A stretch of 64,000 bases of DNA from Venturia oleaginea (lineage: Eukaryota > Ascomycota > Dothideomycetes > Venturiales > Venturiaceae): NCBI GenBank assembly GCA_013176395.1, contig JABMLP010000008.1, forward strand, positions 1,550,001-1,614,000, written 5' to 3'. Position numbers and translations under genes: made by a program. This document shows positions 52,199 through 62,598 of this stretch, piece after piece (the stretch's first letter is position 1; the number at the start of each line of letters is the position of its first letter). Under the pieces are notes generated by a model. The model saw only the letters and a list, made by a program, of their open reading frames with translations, was not told where the DNA came from and did not search any database.

Positions 52199-54405
52199 TT
52201 AGGGGTGGGAGTGGGTCTCTAATTGTTTTTTGTGGTGAGAGTGGGGTGATGGTTTGAGTGTTCCCAGGGATCGAGGAGGTGTTATTGGTGTTTGGGATGT
52301 TGATTTCAAAATTGGGCATTGGGGCATTTCGTAGTCTCGATGATGAGATGATGGTTTTAATGCGAATTTCAGGTTTCCTGATCTGGTTTGGCCAATGGGG
52401 ATGTAGCGGTGCTTAGTCGATGCGTCTGTTTCTACATTAATACCGGTAGGCTCTTTCGTATGTAGGAAGCTCGGCAGATGTTTGAGTGAAGAGACTGAGT
52501 CTGATCGTTTCCTCTTCTCAATATTGATAGGAGAAAGAGATATCTCCTTCCTCTTCTGGGAGGCTGAGAGTAAAGACTCTTGTCGAATCCTCTCCTTGTG
52601 TAGTCTCTCTCTGGCCCTCTGGATTCTCTCGTTCTGCAGTCGCTCGGATTTGGATGCAATGGACTCTTTTACCGTTGTCTGGCGAGCGGATATGAGAGGA
52701 TCATTTTTAGCTGCTAGCTCTTCGAGCTCATGAACTCGCTGATCTTGGTGGTGAATATACTTCTCCTGCATCGCCTGGCGACCGGTTTCTTTTACGATTG
52801 CCTGTCGGTAAATCTTGTCATGAATTTGTTCTGGGACATCGTGGATTCGACCGTTTAGAGTGTGAACGTGCTTCTGTTCCATTGCCTGACGACTGGACTC
52901 ATTCTGAAGCGTCTCTCGCATTTTTATCATCTGCCGAGCGGTTTGAATGCTATTCCGCGCGACACGAAAGTGATGGTTCAAGACTGGGTTCTTCTTCATC
53001 GTCTGGCGAGCGAGTTCAAGCCGAGTTGCCTTGCGCATGTTAATCCTGTTACGAGCGTTCTGAATTCTCTCGTGTCTTTGATGCCGGTTTGGTTGGTTGG
53101 TTGAGTAGGCGCCGGAATAATGACTTTATTGTTGGGTATCAGATTTTGCAAATGTTCACGAACGTATTCGTGTTCATCCATCGTACAAGCTGGAGTCATA
53201 GAAGCCTGGATTGGTGCTGAAGTAATGGGCTGAATCGTTGGCTGAGTACGATGACTCTGGCGTTCTTCAATCGCATTGAGCTGATCCATGTTCCCTTGTA
53301 GGGCTGCTCGGACTGCGTCCAGAAGATCGAGTTGGCTGGCAAATGGAACTGCTTCGTTCATAGTGGCATTAGGCATCACAGGCGCTGTCTTTGGCTCTGG
53401 GATAACGCTCAAAGCTGCACGTTCTTCTCCCGCTCTCCAATCAACAATTGCTTTCCGAAATGATCCCTCAGTGGCAGGGCTGGCGATACAAAAACGAAGA
53501 ACAGTTTCTCGCTCATTGTCATATTTTTCCAAATATTCCCTCTTAATGCTCTCTCTCCGCGCATCTTCAAAATCGGTGAATGCTTGCGAGTAACCGACCG
53601 TTGTAGGAGTCTTATCAGGCACTAGAGTGGATGCATCATTGCGTTTAATCAAATCTGCTGGGAGCGCCGAGAGGTCAGGAATGGGAATCCTGGCAATCTC
53701 TCCTTGTAATACAGCAAAAAGCGTGTTTTGAGAAGGTTTTAGGGTAGTTGCTGCTTGCTTAGGCGCACTATTGGACGAACTCGAAGAAGTATCTTCCACA
53801 ACATCGACAACATCGATATCAGCCGGCATCTGACATCTCTGGAAAAGGCGGGGCTCTTTTCCTGCCTGTGGAAGGTGGCTGGATTGAGGTGGACTGAGAG
53901 GTGCTAAAGATTTCCGAGGTGAGTCTGAACAGTCGATCTTGCCAGATGGGGCAGAGGTAGAAACAGAACGTCCAGCAGACTGATTTCGATTGATGCCACC
54001 ACGACCATCCTCATATTTTCGTGCACCCATCAGGGCATCAACTAGCTTTTCCAATCCAGCCATGTTGTTTTCTAATTCAGTGAGAAGAATTTGTGTATTG
54101 TCGAGGCTTCCTAGAAGAGAAGCCGTTGAACGTTTTTTTGATTTGAGACGCGCCAGGATTACTTGCTTTGCAGGTTTAGATTTGAGAGGCGTAGGACGAA
54201 GACTTGGTGATTCTGTACCACTGGTAAAGCCTGGAAAGTATATGAGAGGGCCGGTAGAAGCTTGATCAGTTCTCTTCATGGCAGAATTGAGCGGTGCACG
54301 AATGCCGCAGAAAGAAAGGGCCCCAGGTTTGTTCGCCCGCAAAGGCAATGGTATAAGATCGAGCGAAATACAGAGTTGTTGAGTTGAATGGACATAGAGT
54401 TGCAT
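52199..54405 (-). pseudogene. Unrecognised protein with Gln/Arg-rich coiled C-terminus, one frameshift
   Basis: First part, ATG 54405 down to about 53100: module SFCGIRAPLNSAMKRTDQA near the start, LLTELENNMAGLEKLVDALM as a helix, a Ser/Pro-rich middle, and FEDARRESIKREYLEKYDNE. The frame then changes by one, and the continuation to 52199 is a long basic coiled stretch with repeats of the type ARQTMKKNP, ARQMIKMRE, SRQAMEQKH, YRQAIVKE, GRQAMQEKY. Both frames are open only between about 53128 and 52996, which contains the microsatellite (AACC)n on the coding strand (53086-53105). Loss of one 4-bp unit explains the shift. If it is an intron instead, the gene may be intact. No family recognised. 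Confidence 0.5.
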
Positions 54406-54539
54406 GTTCTCGCCATAAGGGCAGTTCAATCAGGTTATGTAGGCCATTCTACAGTGCAAATAACAAAGAATGACTGTTTGCATCTGGAATGCAGCAATCC
54501 GGTGTCTTAACAATCCACATCACATGTCTGATACATGAT

Positions 54540-54902
54540 CTATATTCTTACAAATGGTTTCATTGACCTCGAAAATCCAAAGCAAGGAATCGGTGCCAAT
54601 GTATCGGGAAAAGGAATGGAAGGACTGGCAGGAACTTGATCAATGACCGCCTTGGCAGCCGAGTTGGGTGGTGGGCGGATGCCGCGGAAACTTGCTGAAT
54701 TTGCAATCGCGCCTGTGATCGGTCTCCTATTTATCTGGAAATCCTTGAGATCAATGCTTTCATCCTGAGAATCACTTAAGATGATCGGCGTGTAGACAGA
54801 ACTAGTCGTGGAGTACTCAGACAGTGGTGCAGCTACGACAGGTCCCTCGCTGAAAGGCCCGGGAACAATGTTGCAGTAAGGGTTGCAAGGTGATGTAAAC
54901 AT
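54540..54902 (-). CDS. Unrecognised small protein sharing a module with its neighbour
   Basis: 120 residues from ATG 54902. Contains VYTPIILSDSQDESIDLKDF and then SASFRGIRPPPNSAAKAVID. The second stretch aligns with SFCGIRAPLNSAMKRTDQA of the neighbouring 54405 gene. The pattern I-x-L-SDS-x-DE is SUMO-interacting-motif-like. A GTAAGA donor near the end (54550) suggests it may be the first exon of a longer gene or a truncated duplicate. No function assigned. Confidence 0.35.
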   Translation of the reverse strand: MFTSPCNPYCNIVPGPFSEGPVVAAPLSEYSTTSSVYTPIILSDSQDESIDLKDFQINRRPITGAIANSASFRGIRPPPNSAAKAVIDQVPASPSIPFPDTLAPIPCFGFSRSMKPFVRI

Positions 54903-55516
54903 GCATGATGTCTATCATTGTGTATTGTATTGTTCTATGTTCAGCCGTAGAGCTGATGTTTACATATGATGTGTGTACTCTAGCAGGAGCTATTGTGATA
55001 AAGGAAGTAAGAACGGTATAGCTCAAGTGTGCCTTCTGTACCAGGATGTGACAAACAAGGCGCCGAATTGAAGAGGTTTTGCGACCTGCGCGTCCGAAAG
55101 GAGTTTGCAGGGCGCTGAGGTATTTTTCCCTATCAGATGCTCCAGACGGACGCCCATGAAGTCCAGCGCTTGATACGTTATCGTGTTTGGAAGGTTTGAA
55201 GGTAGTTTTCAACGCCAGTCTACCCGCCTCCAAATCTCGAGCGGACACACCGTGGACTGTTTTTCCCGTTATCGAGAAAGTCCGATAGTGGGTGTATTTG
55301 TCCTTTCTGAAATTTACTGGCGCTTTTGCAGGACCGGCTACAAGAGCTTTGAGCAATTCCAGTTCCTGTTCGCTCAACTTGATATCGGAATCTGCCGGTA
55401 CCACAGTCACTGGCGCTTTCGTAAAACAAGATCCGAGAGCTTTCAGCAGCCTCAAATCGTGCTCGCTCAGCTCGAATTCGTCGTTCACTGGTGCCTTGGT
55501 CAGCGGCGCCGTGGGA

Positions 55517-56918
55517 CACGGGTTGGCCAGAATTGACGGCGCACAGACCGCCTCAATATGTGATTTTAGAGTAATGTACAGATATCACCACAAAGCGCTT
55601 TGAATTCGCACTTGAGGCTGCTCAATAATTGATCTACAGCGCTGGGGCATCTCCCTCATGCGGTCACGAATTTGTTTAAGTGTAATACGGTCCCATTCTG
55701 CCTGAATATCTGCCTTGAATTGGGCCACCGTTGTCCACTTTCTACCAACCAATCCACCCTTCATGATGTTCCAACAAGCTTCTATAGGGTTCAAATCTGG
55801 TGACTCTGGAGGGTGGGTGAGTAATAAGAGATCTGCTTCGCGTTTAAGGAGGGCTGGAGGTGAGTTTAGTGAGTTGATTCCGTGCGATGGATCGCCATCC
55901 TCCTGTAGCCAGTATCTGCACTTGTGCTTTGCCTCCAAGTCCTGTATAGCCTTAATATGTTGTGGCAGTATCTTTTCAGCGTAAAAGACATGCGACATGC
56001 AGTTTCCTTTTGGTGTAGCATCCTGTTTTGCCTTCCAGTCATCGTAGACCTTGCAGCGCTCTGCAAAGGCAGTATCCAGCTCGTACTTGAGTTGCTTAGG
56101 CTTGGTAGGAGCCCGCTGCTTCTCTGAGGGCTCAACAGGATCTTTGTAGAATATGAGGCTACCTTTGTGGTTGTAGTTGACTCCGCCGGCGACGTGGATT
56201 GTGATGTCTAAACCTGTGCCTTTTGACTCATTTATAGACCTTTCTTGCCCGGGTTTACGTAGCTCGTACTCGGGCTCTTCCATCAGCTGCTTTGACTGGA
56301 AGTGAGCCTCGTCTGTGAACCAAATGCGAGACCAAAAGCCTGAAATCGTGGCGGTGAGGTGTTCTTGGCCGTACTGACGGCGGAGGGCTTGATTCTTTTT
56401 GCTAATTCTCTTTTGAAACTTCTTTTTGAATCGTTTGGCTCCTATCTGATTGGCGTGGCGACGTAAAGTTCGTGGTGCGGCTTCCAAATTGAGTTCTTCG
56501 ACTTGATCTCGGTAGCCCATCTCGTGTGTTGGGTCATCTTGGTCAATTATCTTCTCTAAATCAGAGGCAGATACCAAGCTTTTTCTTCCTAAGATAGAAC
56601 TCCTCTTTCTTGTTGTTCTAAGCGCTTTATTGCCCCAATCTTCTCGGTTTTTCCGCCATCTACGGCCGGTGGGAGTTGGGATGTTGATTCCAGGAAGGTG
56701 GCAAATAGATCTAAAGCTAGAGGAGGGACTAGCGGAGTCAAGGCTTGAAAAAATCGATTTCGCTTCACGGTATCATATTCTCGACGATCAGTCTTTGGTA
56801 GCTTCTTTTTCGGCGTTGTGGGAGCCATAATGTGGTGGTTTATATGGAATCTACGTGTTGTTTTAGAGATCGGATGAAGGTCAGGGGTCTGTGCGCCGTC
56901 AATTCCGGCCAACCCGTG
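55517..56918 (-). mobile_element. IS630/Tc1-like transposon, copy 1 (inside WW gene)
   Basis: Ends CACGGGTTGGCCAGAATTGA (55517) and the complement at 56918. Flanked by GGA at 55514-55516 and 56919-56921. The 1,402-bp length is identical to copy 2. The uninterrupted target GGTCCCACGGCG can be read from the host gene. Transposase in two overlapping frames on the minus strand: ATG 56828 to 56589, and the main part to 55585. Confidence 0.9.
55585..56828 (-). CDS. IS630/Tc1-like transposase (DD38E), two frames, copy 1
   Basis: First frame: 79 residues from ATG 56828 (MAPTTPKKKLPKTDRREYDT) to TAG at 56589. Second frame, -1 relative to the first: open from well before that stop and running to 55585. 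It carries a basic helix-turn-helix-like region (LRRHANQIGAKRFKKKFQ) and the catalytic sequence IWFTDEAHF, LQEDGDPSHG and SPDLNPIEACWNIMK. I count 38 residues between the second Asp and the Glu, longer than the 34 of Tc1. Both copies have the same frame arrangement, so it is either an ancestral defect or a real -1 frameshift/short-intron device. Differs from copy 2 by one Thr/Ile change in the first frame. Confidence 0.75.
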
Positions 56919-57056
56919 GGACCAGCTCCAAAAGCTTTCAACAAGTCCAACTCCTTTCCGCTTAGCTTGAACTTAGAGTTCTTTAGTACATCGATTTTCT
57001 GCTGCCGTTGGCGTGGGTTAACCCAAGTAGTCGTGCGAGTATTGTGGTCCACAAAG

Positions 57057-57408
57057 TATACTCGGCCCTCTGGAGTTCGCCGCTGTTCCCAGCCTGCTGG
57101 AAGCTCTCCAGATCCAGCTCGAGTCTTTCCGGTCGCCATGATCGTATACTCGGCCCTCTGGAGTTCGCCGCTGTTCCCAGCCTGCTGGAAGCTCTCCAGA
57201 TCCAGCTCGAGTCTTTCCGGTCGCCATGATCGTATACTCGGCCCTCTGGAGTTCGCCGCTGTTCCCAGCCTGCTGGAAGCTCTCCAGATCCAGCTCGAGT
57301 CTTTCCGGTCGCCATGATCGTATACTCGGCCCTCTGGAGTTCGCCGCTGTTCCCAGCCTGCTGGAAGCTCTCCAGATCCAGCTCGAGTCTTTCCGGTCGC
57401 CATGATCG
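57057..57408 (-). repeat. Four 88-bp tandem repeats within the WW-domain gene
   Basis: TATACTCGGCCCTCTGG recurs at 57057, 57145, 57233 and 57321, exactly 88 bp apart, with virtually no differences. Because 88 is not a multiple of three, successive copies are read in different frames. Three extra copies add 264 bp (88 codons), so the host frame is kept. The copy next to 57057 completes the WW domain. Confidence 0.95.
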
Positions 57409-58063
57409 AAGCGGCAGATGTAGAGACAGGTCTGGCTGCACCAAGTCTTAACGGTTTCCCTGTGTTCTTGAAATTTCTGCTAATCCTGGATTTTGGCTCC
57501 ATTGATGCTTCGACAGCCGGTCTTGCAGATTCCGGTGGAGTTGTTCCTCCAAGAGAGAAGAGTCCATGCCGATTGTATCCTGGATCCCATGAGCTAGCAT
57601 CGAAAAGCTTTGAGCTCCTGGAGCTACATTGGGGTGCTTTTGATGAATGTGGAGAGCTGATATGAGGTTCTTGAACACCGTCTTTTGGTAAGAACAGACC
57701 ATAGGAGGTCTTGGTAGAAGAAGCATCGGATGCAACCGAGCCTGGAGATCCCGGACTAGGCATTATATCTCGAGATGGTTGCTGATTTAATGGAGATGGA
57801 GGAGGTGTCGAGTGCATGAACGAGCTTTGAGGTACATGGAGAAACTGGAAAGAACCGGAAGGGGCACGAGATGGAGTAGATGCTGGCCAGAATGTTCCAG
57901 CGGGTGTAGTAGTTGCCGATTGAACACCGTATGGAATATCGGTCAGTGACGCTATCGATGGGCTCGCGATTGACTCGTCAACTACGGACTCGACTGAAGG
58001 TCTTGGAGGAAAAGATCGATTTGGAGTTGGCCACCAAGTTGGGCTGAGAATCATGTCGTTCAT

Positions 58064-58798
58064 GGTGCTTGAGTTTGGTAATGTAAAATTGGTTGTGTTG
58101 ATTGGGGTCTGCTGTGAATGAACGAATTGCTATATGCTTGAGAAGAACAGATGCTGTAAATGAGTTGAGTTGAACGGCTATGCGAGTCGTACTTATGCTC
58201 CGAGACCTGTCTGGAATTTCTCGAAGAGACAATGTTGGCTCTTTGTCTTCCATGATGCTCCCAACGAATGCAGACAGCGGTTGGACAATGCGCTGCCGGA
58301 TAGAATCCAACAAAACACGACGTGTTGACAACAAAGCAGATTACTACACAGACATAAGTGGAAGAGTTGATGCTGTTACATAGCAAAATATCCGTGCTAC
58401 TGTGTTTCTGTGTACTCACATTAGATTTCATAAGCATGATCACCATGAACACACTACCTCCAATGAAAACGGATAAGTTCTTTCGCCTTTCCTATTGCAG
58501 TAGAATCAAGAGCACTTACCAAAGATACCGCCCAGTGATACTCAAGATGAATCCACTTTGGCTACCACGCAGATCGGCAACCAGACCCAAAGAACCACTT
58601 TCACCACGTCCAGAGACTCCGCTAAGCTTCGCCCAGAGTTTCGTCACTGACGAACGCATACTTCATAAGTACCGCGTAGCTCCACTCTGCGACTGGATCT
58701 ATACCTACCACAACTACCCCCATGCAGGATTTTCCCGTAAATGGTCCTTACTGGCTCTGCAAACAGCTGCGACCTTCATCACTTGCTCAGTCCACACA
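58064..58798. promoter_or_regulatory. Divergent upstream region of the WW gene and the small coiled-coil gene
   Basis: Open reading continues from 58370 on the plus strand into the next gene, but the composition is not convincingly coding. Probably the shared promoter region. Confidence 0.35.
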
Positions 58799-59185
58799 AT
58801 GAGCCAGGACATCATCGACGTCGAGGCTGCGCTCGACGAAGACATACATGAGAATGAATATGAATATCCGAGTACGCCCGACGAGAACCAATATGGAAAC
58901 AGAGAGCAAAACCAGCTTGTGCTCGACGAAGGTACTGGTGACAATGAAGAGGAGAACCAAGTCGCGATTAGCGAAGAGAAGTTGGAGACTGAGGAGAAAA
59001 AATGGGAGCGAGAGAGGAAAGAGCTACAGTTCCGCCAGATCGTTCATCTCGAGGGCTCGGTCAAGCTACTCTTGCAGTCTTTCGAGAAAATGGAAGCAGC
59101 TGTAATGATCGAGGATAGAATTAGGGAGTGCCAGAGAGTCTTGATAATGATTGTCGGGACTGATGAGAATGGCGTTTGTCTTTGA
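58799..59185 (+). CDS. Small acidic coiled-coil protein, unrecognised
   Basis: 128 residues from ATG 58799 (MSQDIIDVEAALDEDIHENE). Acidic N-terminal half, then a Glu/Lys/Arg helix (EEKLETEEKKWERERKELQF) and a C-terminal stretch LEGSVKLLLQSFEKMEAAVM with regular hydrophobic spacing. In-frame sequence upstream to 58370 could extend it by 143 residues, but it looks less coding. No family recognised; a coiled-coil interaction partner is all that can be inferred. Confidence 0.45.
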   Translation: MSQDIIDVEAALDEDIHENEYEYPSTPDENQYGNREQNQLVLDEGTGDNEEENQVAISEEKLETEEKKWERERKELQFRQIVHLEGSVKLLLQSFEKMEAAVMIEDRIRECQRVLIMIVGTDENGVCL

Positions 59186-59930
59186 GTTTCTTCCTGAGGC
59201 CTATTGTTGTGGGGATTGCGGGATTCTATGTAAAGTTAGCTAAGTGGTCGAATGGCTGCAGCTATCTAGGCTGAGACGAAATGCCGCATGTCCCCATGCC
59301 TTTAAAACAGATTGACAGATAGCTGGTCAGATGCGAGCCGATCGCTAGGAACTAGGCGATGTTCGTCCAAGGTTTGTAGTGAAGAACCGAGTCTAGCAGC
59401 GCGTTGAAACCTTTAGAATTGATGGCTTGCTCATGGTCAAACAAACTTGATCAATATAATCGAAAACGGTAGGCCCTCATCGTCGCTATCGTCACACTTA
59501 TTTATTAGCCCTGTATCTGAGGCATTATCAGCGAAATTCAAAAGATAACCAAGGTCAGGCCATCGCACACACCGAAAGCGCTCATCTTCTCACCAAAGCG
59601 AACCATACGCACCCATCAACAAGAAACTATGTTCAAGCACGCGTCAAACCACTCAAGCTTTCCAAAATAGATCATCCCAGTTTTCTTGGCATAAAGTAGA
59701 TGAATTGAATCAACAATCTTATCAAGGCGCCAATAGGCGCAAGAAATATGATCAAATGGTTAGGGTCCCGGAATTGACACACTTTGTATGAGGGTAGAAG
59801 CTGTTGCGTGAGCAGTTAGGGAAATTCATGGTATAAGATGAAGACATCTTTTACAAATTCTGGAAACAAACCAGTCAAGTCACTAAAACAATCATCAAAG
59901 CAAATCCTCTTAAACATACCTCACAATTCA
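59186..59930. other. Intergenic, no gene recognised
   Basis: No supported feature. Confidence 0.45.
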
Positions 59931-59934
59931 TCGC

Positions 59935-60517
59935 CAAGATTCAATTCACCACTTAGACCCTCGTAGCAACCTTCGCTACCACTGTCACTGCCCAAGACGC
60001 TGCCCACTCCCTGACGGAGCAGCCGCATCAAGAGTCAGCTCATACCCAGCCCACGTCACCGCAGAGCCACAATATGCTTCTTTCAACAGCCGTCAAAAGC
60101 AAATGGCTAGAATCATTCCTGAGTGGAGATCTGTCCAAAGTTTCGACAAAGAGTTGGTACCCAGGACTCCCAGCTGACATCAAATCTTTTGCAGCGAGCG
60201 TGCAAAGCGATATCTTGAGGATTGCGACGGCTACAGGTAAGGCAGGTATTGCTGCCGACACAGCTACCGCCGCGAGAAACGCCAGCGCAACTAGTGCTGC
60301 TTCTGCGTCTGCGAGCAAATCGGCTGCATCGGTGAGCCAGACTTCTGTTCATGTTGCAAACAGCAGTGAATTGGGCTTGTCAAAGAGTGCCAGCTCTGCT
60401 ACGAACAAGGCTTTTAGCAGTGCGGCTACTGCGACCAAGAATAGTGCCGTGGAGACAGGTGCAGGAAGGATGATGGATGTCGTTGCTGCAGGTGCTCTTG
60501 GTGCTTTGATTTTATGA
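59935..60517 (+). pseudogene. Decayed secreted Ser/Ala-rich (GPI-type) protein gene
   Basis: The old signal peptide is readable at about 59948-60000 as FTT*TLVATFATTVTAQDAA, with a TAG in it and no ATG. A frame change leads to DGAAASRVSSYPAHVTAEPQ (60015-60080). Another leads to VKSKWLESFLSGDLSKVS and then SWYPGLPADIKSFAASVQSD, which is open to 60517. The end is Ser/Ala-rich with a hydrophobic tail DVVAAGALGALIL, the layout of a GPI-anchor signal. The block WY..LP.D.KS is, from memory, common in short ascomycete surface proteins. Loss of start, one stop and two frameshifts in 150 bp make this a pseudogene unless the 147-residue part is expressed from ATG 60074. Confidence 0.55.
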
Positions 60518-61190
60518 AGATTTTGGCTTGAGGCGATGCAGTCATTACTGGTATGTGGATGCCTAAAATCCTCACAACTCGAGAACAGAGAAGTGATTGG
60601 CATTCGGTTTTGAACGAGCGGGCGTTGTGGAGTCCTATATTCGCTTCGAAATGTTCACTATCTGTAGATTAGTCGCATGAAATATGAGTACGATATATCC
60701 AACAAGGAGTATTTCTATGCTGTTGATGGCCATTAGTTGAGACGTCTTCGTGATCTTGCGCGATGGAAAGGTCAAGCGTTTGTCTAAGTCCGACATATAT
60801 GCAACCACACACGGCCCAGCGCTCAACAATCTCACCAAAAGAGGAAGATCAGGCTACCTTGCAATTCCAAAGGTCAAAGATCCAAGAAGTAACAAAAACT
60901 CGATGAGACACAGATTTGTAGAGGAAGAGAAAGAAGACAAAACACGAGTCCCGCGCGTACGCGTGTCTTCAAAGCAAACACTCTGGCGCGAACATCCTCC
61001 CCACCTTCGCCAATCCCAATCACGCTCAACAAGCACAAGCAATAGTAACAGCCGAACTCATCGCTAGAGAAGGCCAAAAAAGAGATGGAAAAAGATGGAA
61101 GTTGATGGTGGGGAGATGGGGAGAGAGAAGAGAAGCAGATCTCAACCGCGACCGCGGTGCGGTTTCTCCTTACGAAGGTTCGTGCTGAAA
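60518..61190. other. Intergenic, no gene recognised
   Basis: No supported feature before the second IS630/Tc1-like copy. Confidence 0.45.
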
Positions 61191-61193
61191 TAT

Positions 61194-62595
61194 CACGGGT
61201 TGGCCGGAATTGACGGCGCACAGACCCCTGACCTTCATCCGATCTCTAAAACAACACGTAGATTCCATATAAACCACCACATTATGGCTCCCACAACGCC
61301 GAAAAAGAAGCTACCAAAGACTGATCGTCGAGAATATGATACCGTGAAGCGAAATCGATTTTTTCAAGCCTTGACTCCGCTAGTCCCTCCTCTAGCTTTA
61401 GATCTATTTGCCATCTTCCTGGAATCAACATCCCAACTCCCACCGGCCGTAGATGGCGGAAAAACCGAGAAGATTGGGGCAATAAAGCGCTTAGAACAAC
61501 AAGAAAGAGGAGTTCTATCTTAGGAAGAAAAAGCTTGGTATCTGCCTCTGATTTAGAGAAGATAATTGACCAAGATGACCCAACACACGAGATGGGCTAC
61601 CGAGATCAAGTCGAAGAACTCAATTTGGAAGCCGCACCACGAACTTTACGTCGCCACGCCAATCAGATAGGAGCCAAACGATTCAAAAAGAAGTTTCAAA
61701 AGAGAATTAGCAAAAAGAATCAAGCCCTCCGCCGTCAGTACGGCCAAGAACACCTCACCGCCACGATTTCAGGCTTTTGGTCTCGCATTTGGTTCACAGA
61801 CGAGGCTCACTTCCAGTCAAAGCAGCTGATGGAAGAGCCCGAGTACGAGCTACGTAAACCCGGGCAAGAAAGGTCTATAAATGAGTCAAAAGGCACAGGT
61901 TTAGACATCACAATCCACGTCGCCGGCGGAGTCAACTACAACCACAAAGGTAGCCTCATATTCTACAAAGATCCTGTTGAGCCCTCAGAGAAGCAGCGGG
62001 CTCCTACCAAGCCTAAGCAACTCAAGTACGAGCTGGATACTGCCTTTGCAGAGCGCTGCAAGGTCTACGATGACTGGAAGGCAAAACAGGATGCTACACC
62101 AAAAGGAAACTGCATGTCGCATGTCTTTTACGCTGAAAAGATACTGCCACAACATATTAAGGCTATACAGGACTTGGAGGCAAAGCACAAGTGCAGATAC
62201 TGGCTACAGGAGGATGGCGATCCATCGCACGGAATCAACTCACTAAACTCACCTCCAGCCCTCCTTAAACGCGAAGCAGATCTCTTATTACTCACCCACC
62301 CTCCAGAGTCACCAGATTTGAACCCTATAGAAGCTTGTTGGAACATCATGAAGGGTGGATTGGTTGGTAGAAAGTGGACAACGGTGGCCCAATTCAAGGC
62401 AGATATTCAGGCAGAATGGGACCGTATTACACTTAAACAAATTCGTGACCGCATGAGGGAGATGCCCCAGCGCTGTAGATCAATTATTGAGCAGCCTCAA
62501 GTGCGAATTCAAAGCGCTTTGTGGTGATATCTGTACATTACTCTAAAATCACATATTGAGGCGGTCTGTGCGCCGTCAATTCTGGCCAACCCGTG
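61194..62595 (+). mobile_element. IS630/Tc1-like transposon, copy 2
   Basis: 1,402 bp, ends CACGGGTTGGCC and GGCCAACCCGTG. Flanked by TAT at 61191-61193 and 62596-62598. Nearly identical to copy 1 in opposite orientation, so transposition was recent. Confidence 0.9.
61284..62527 (+). CDS. IS630/Tc1-like transposase (DD38E), two frames, copy 2
   Basis: First frame 61284-61523, second frame (-1) from before that point to 62527. The main catalytic frame is identical to copy 1 over 330 residues. In the first frame it has DLFAIFLES where copy 1 has DLFATFLES. No disabling change other than the shared frame arrangement. Confidence 0.75.
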
Positions 62596-62598
62596 TAT

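Larger units (their letters stand above)
54817..58063 (-). pseudogene. WW-domain protein gene, expanded by 88-bp repeats and cut by a transposon
   Basis: ATG 58063. N-terminal 200 residues are Ser/Pro-rich. Then a WW domain, [20 protein letters not shown] and [10 protein letters not shown] (both Trp present, about 57107-57015). Then three repeats of LSxxELx[48 protein letters not shown] 1,402-bp transposon (55517-56918) splits the gene between the first and second of these. Removing it with one copy of the 3-bp duplication restores one open frame of 613 codons ending at 54817. At present the frame reads into the transposon and ends after 24 foreign residues. WW domains bind Pro-rich ligands; the LLKAL repeats are unknown. 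The region after about 55080 may not be original coding sequence. Confidence 0.75.
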
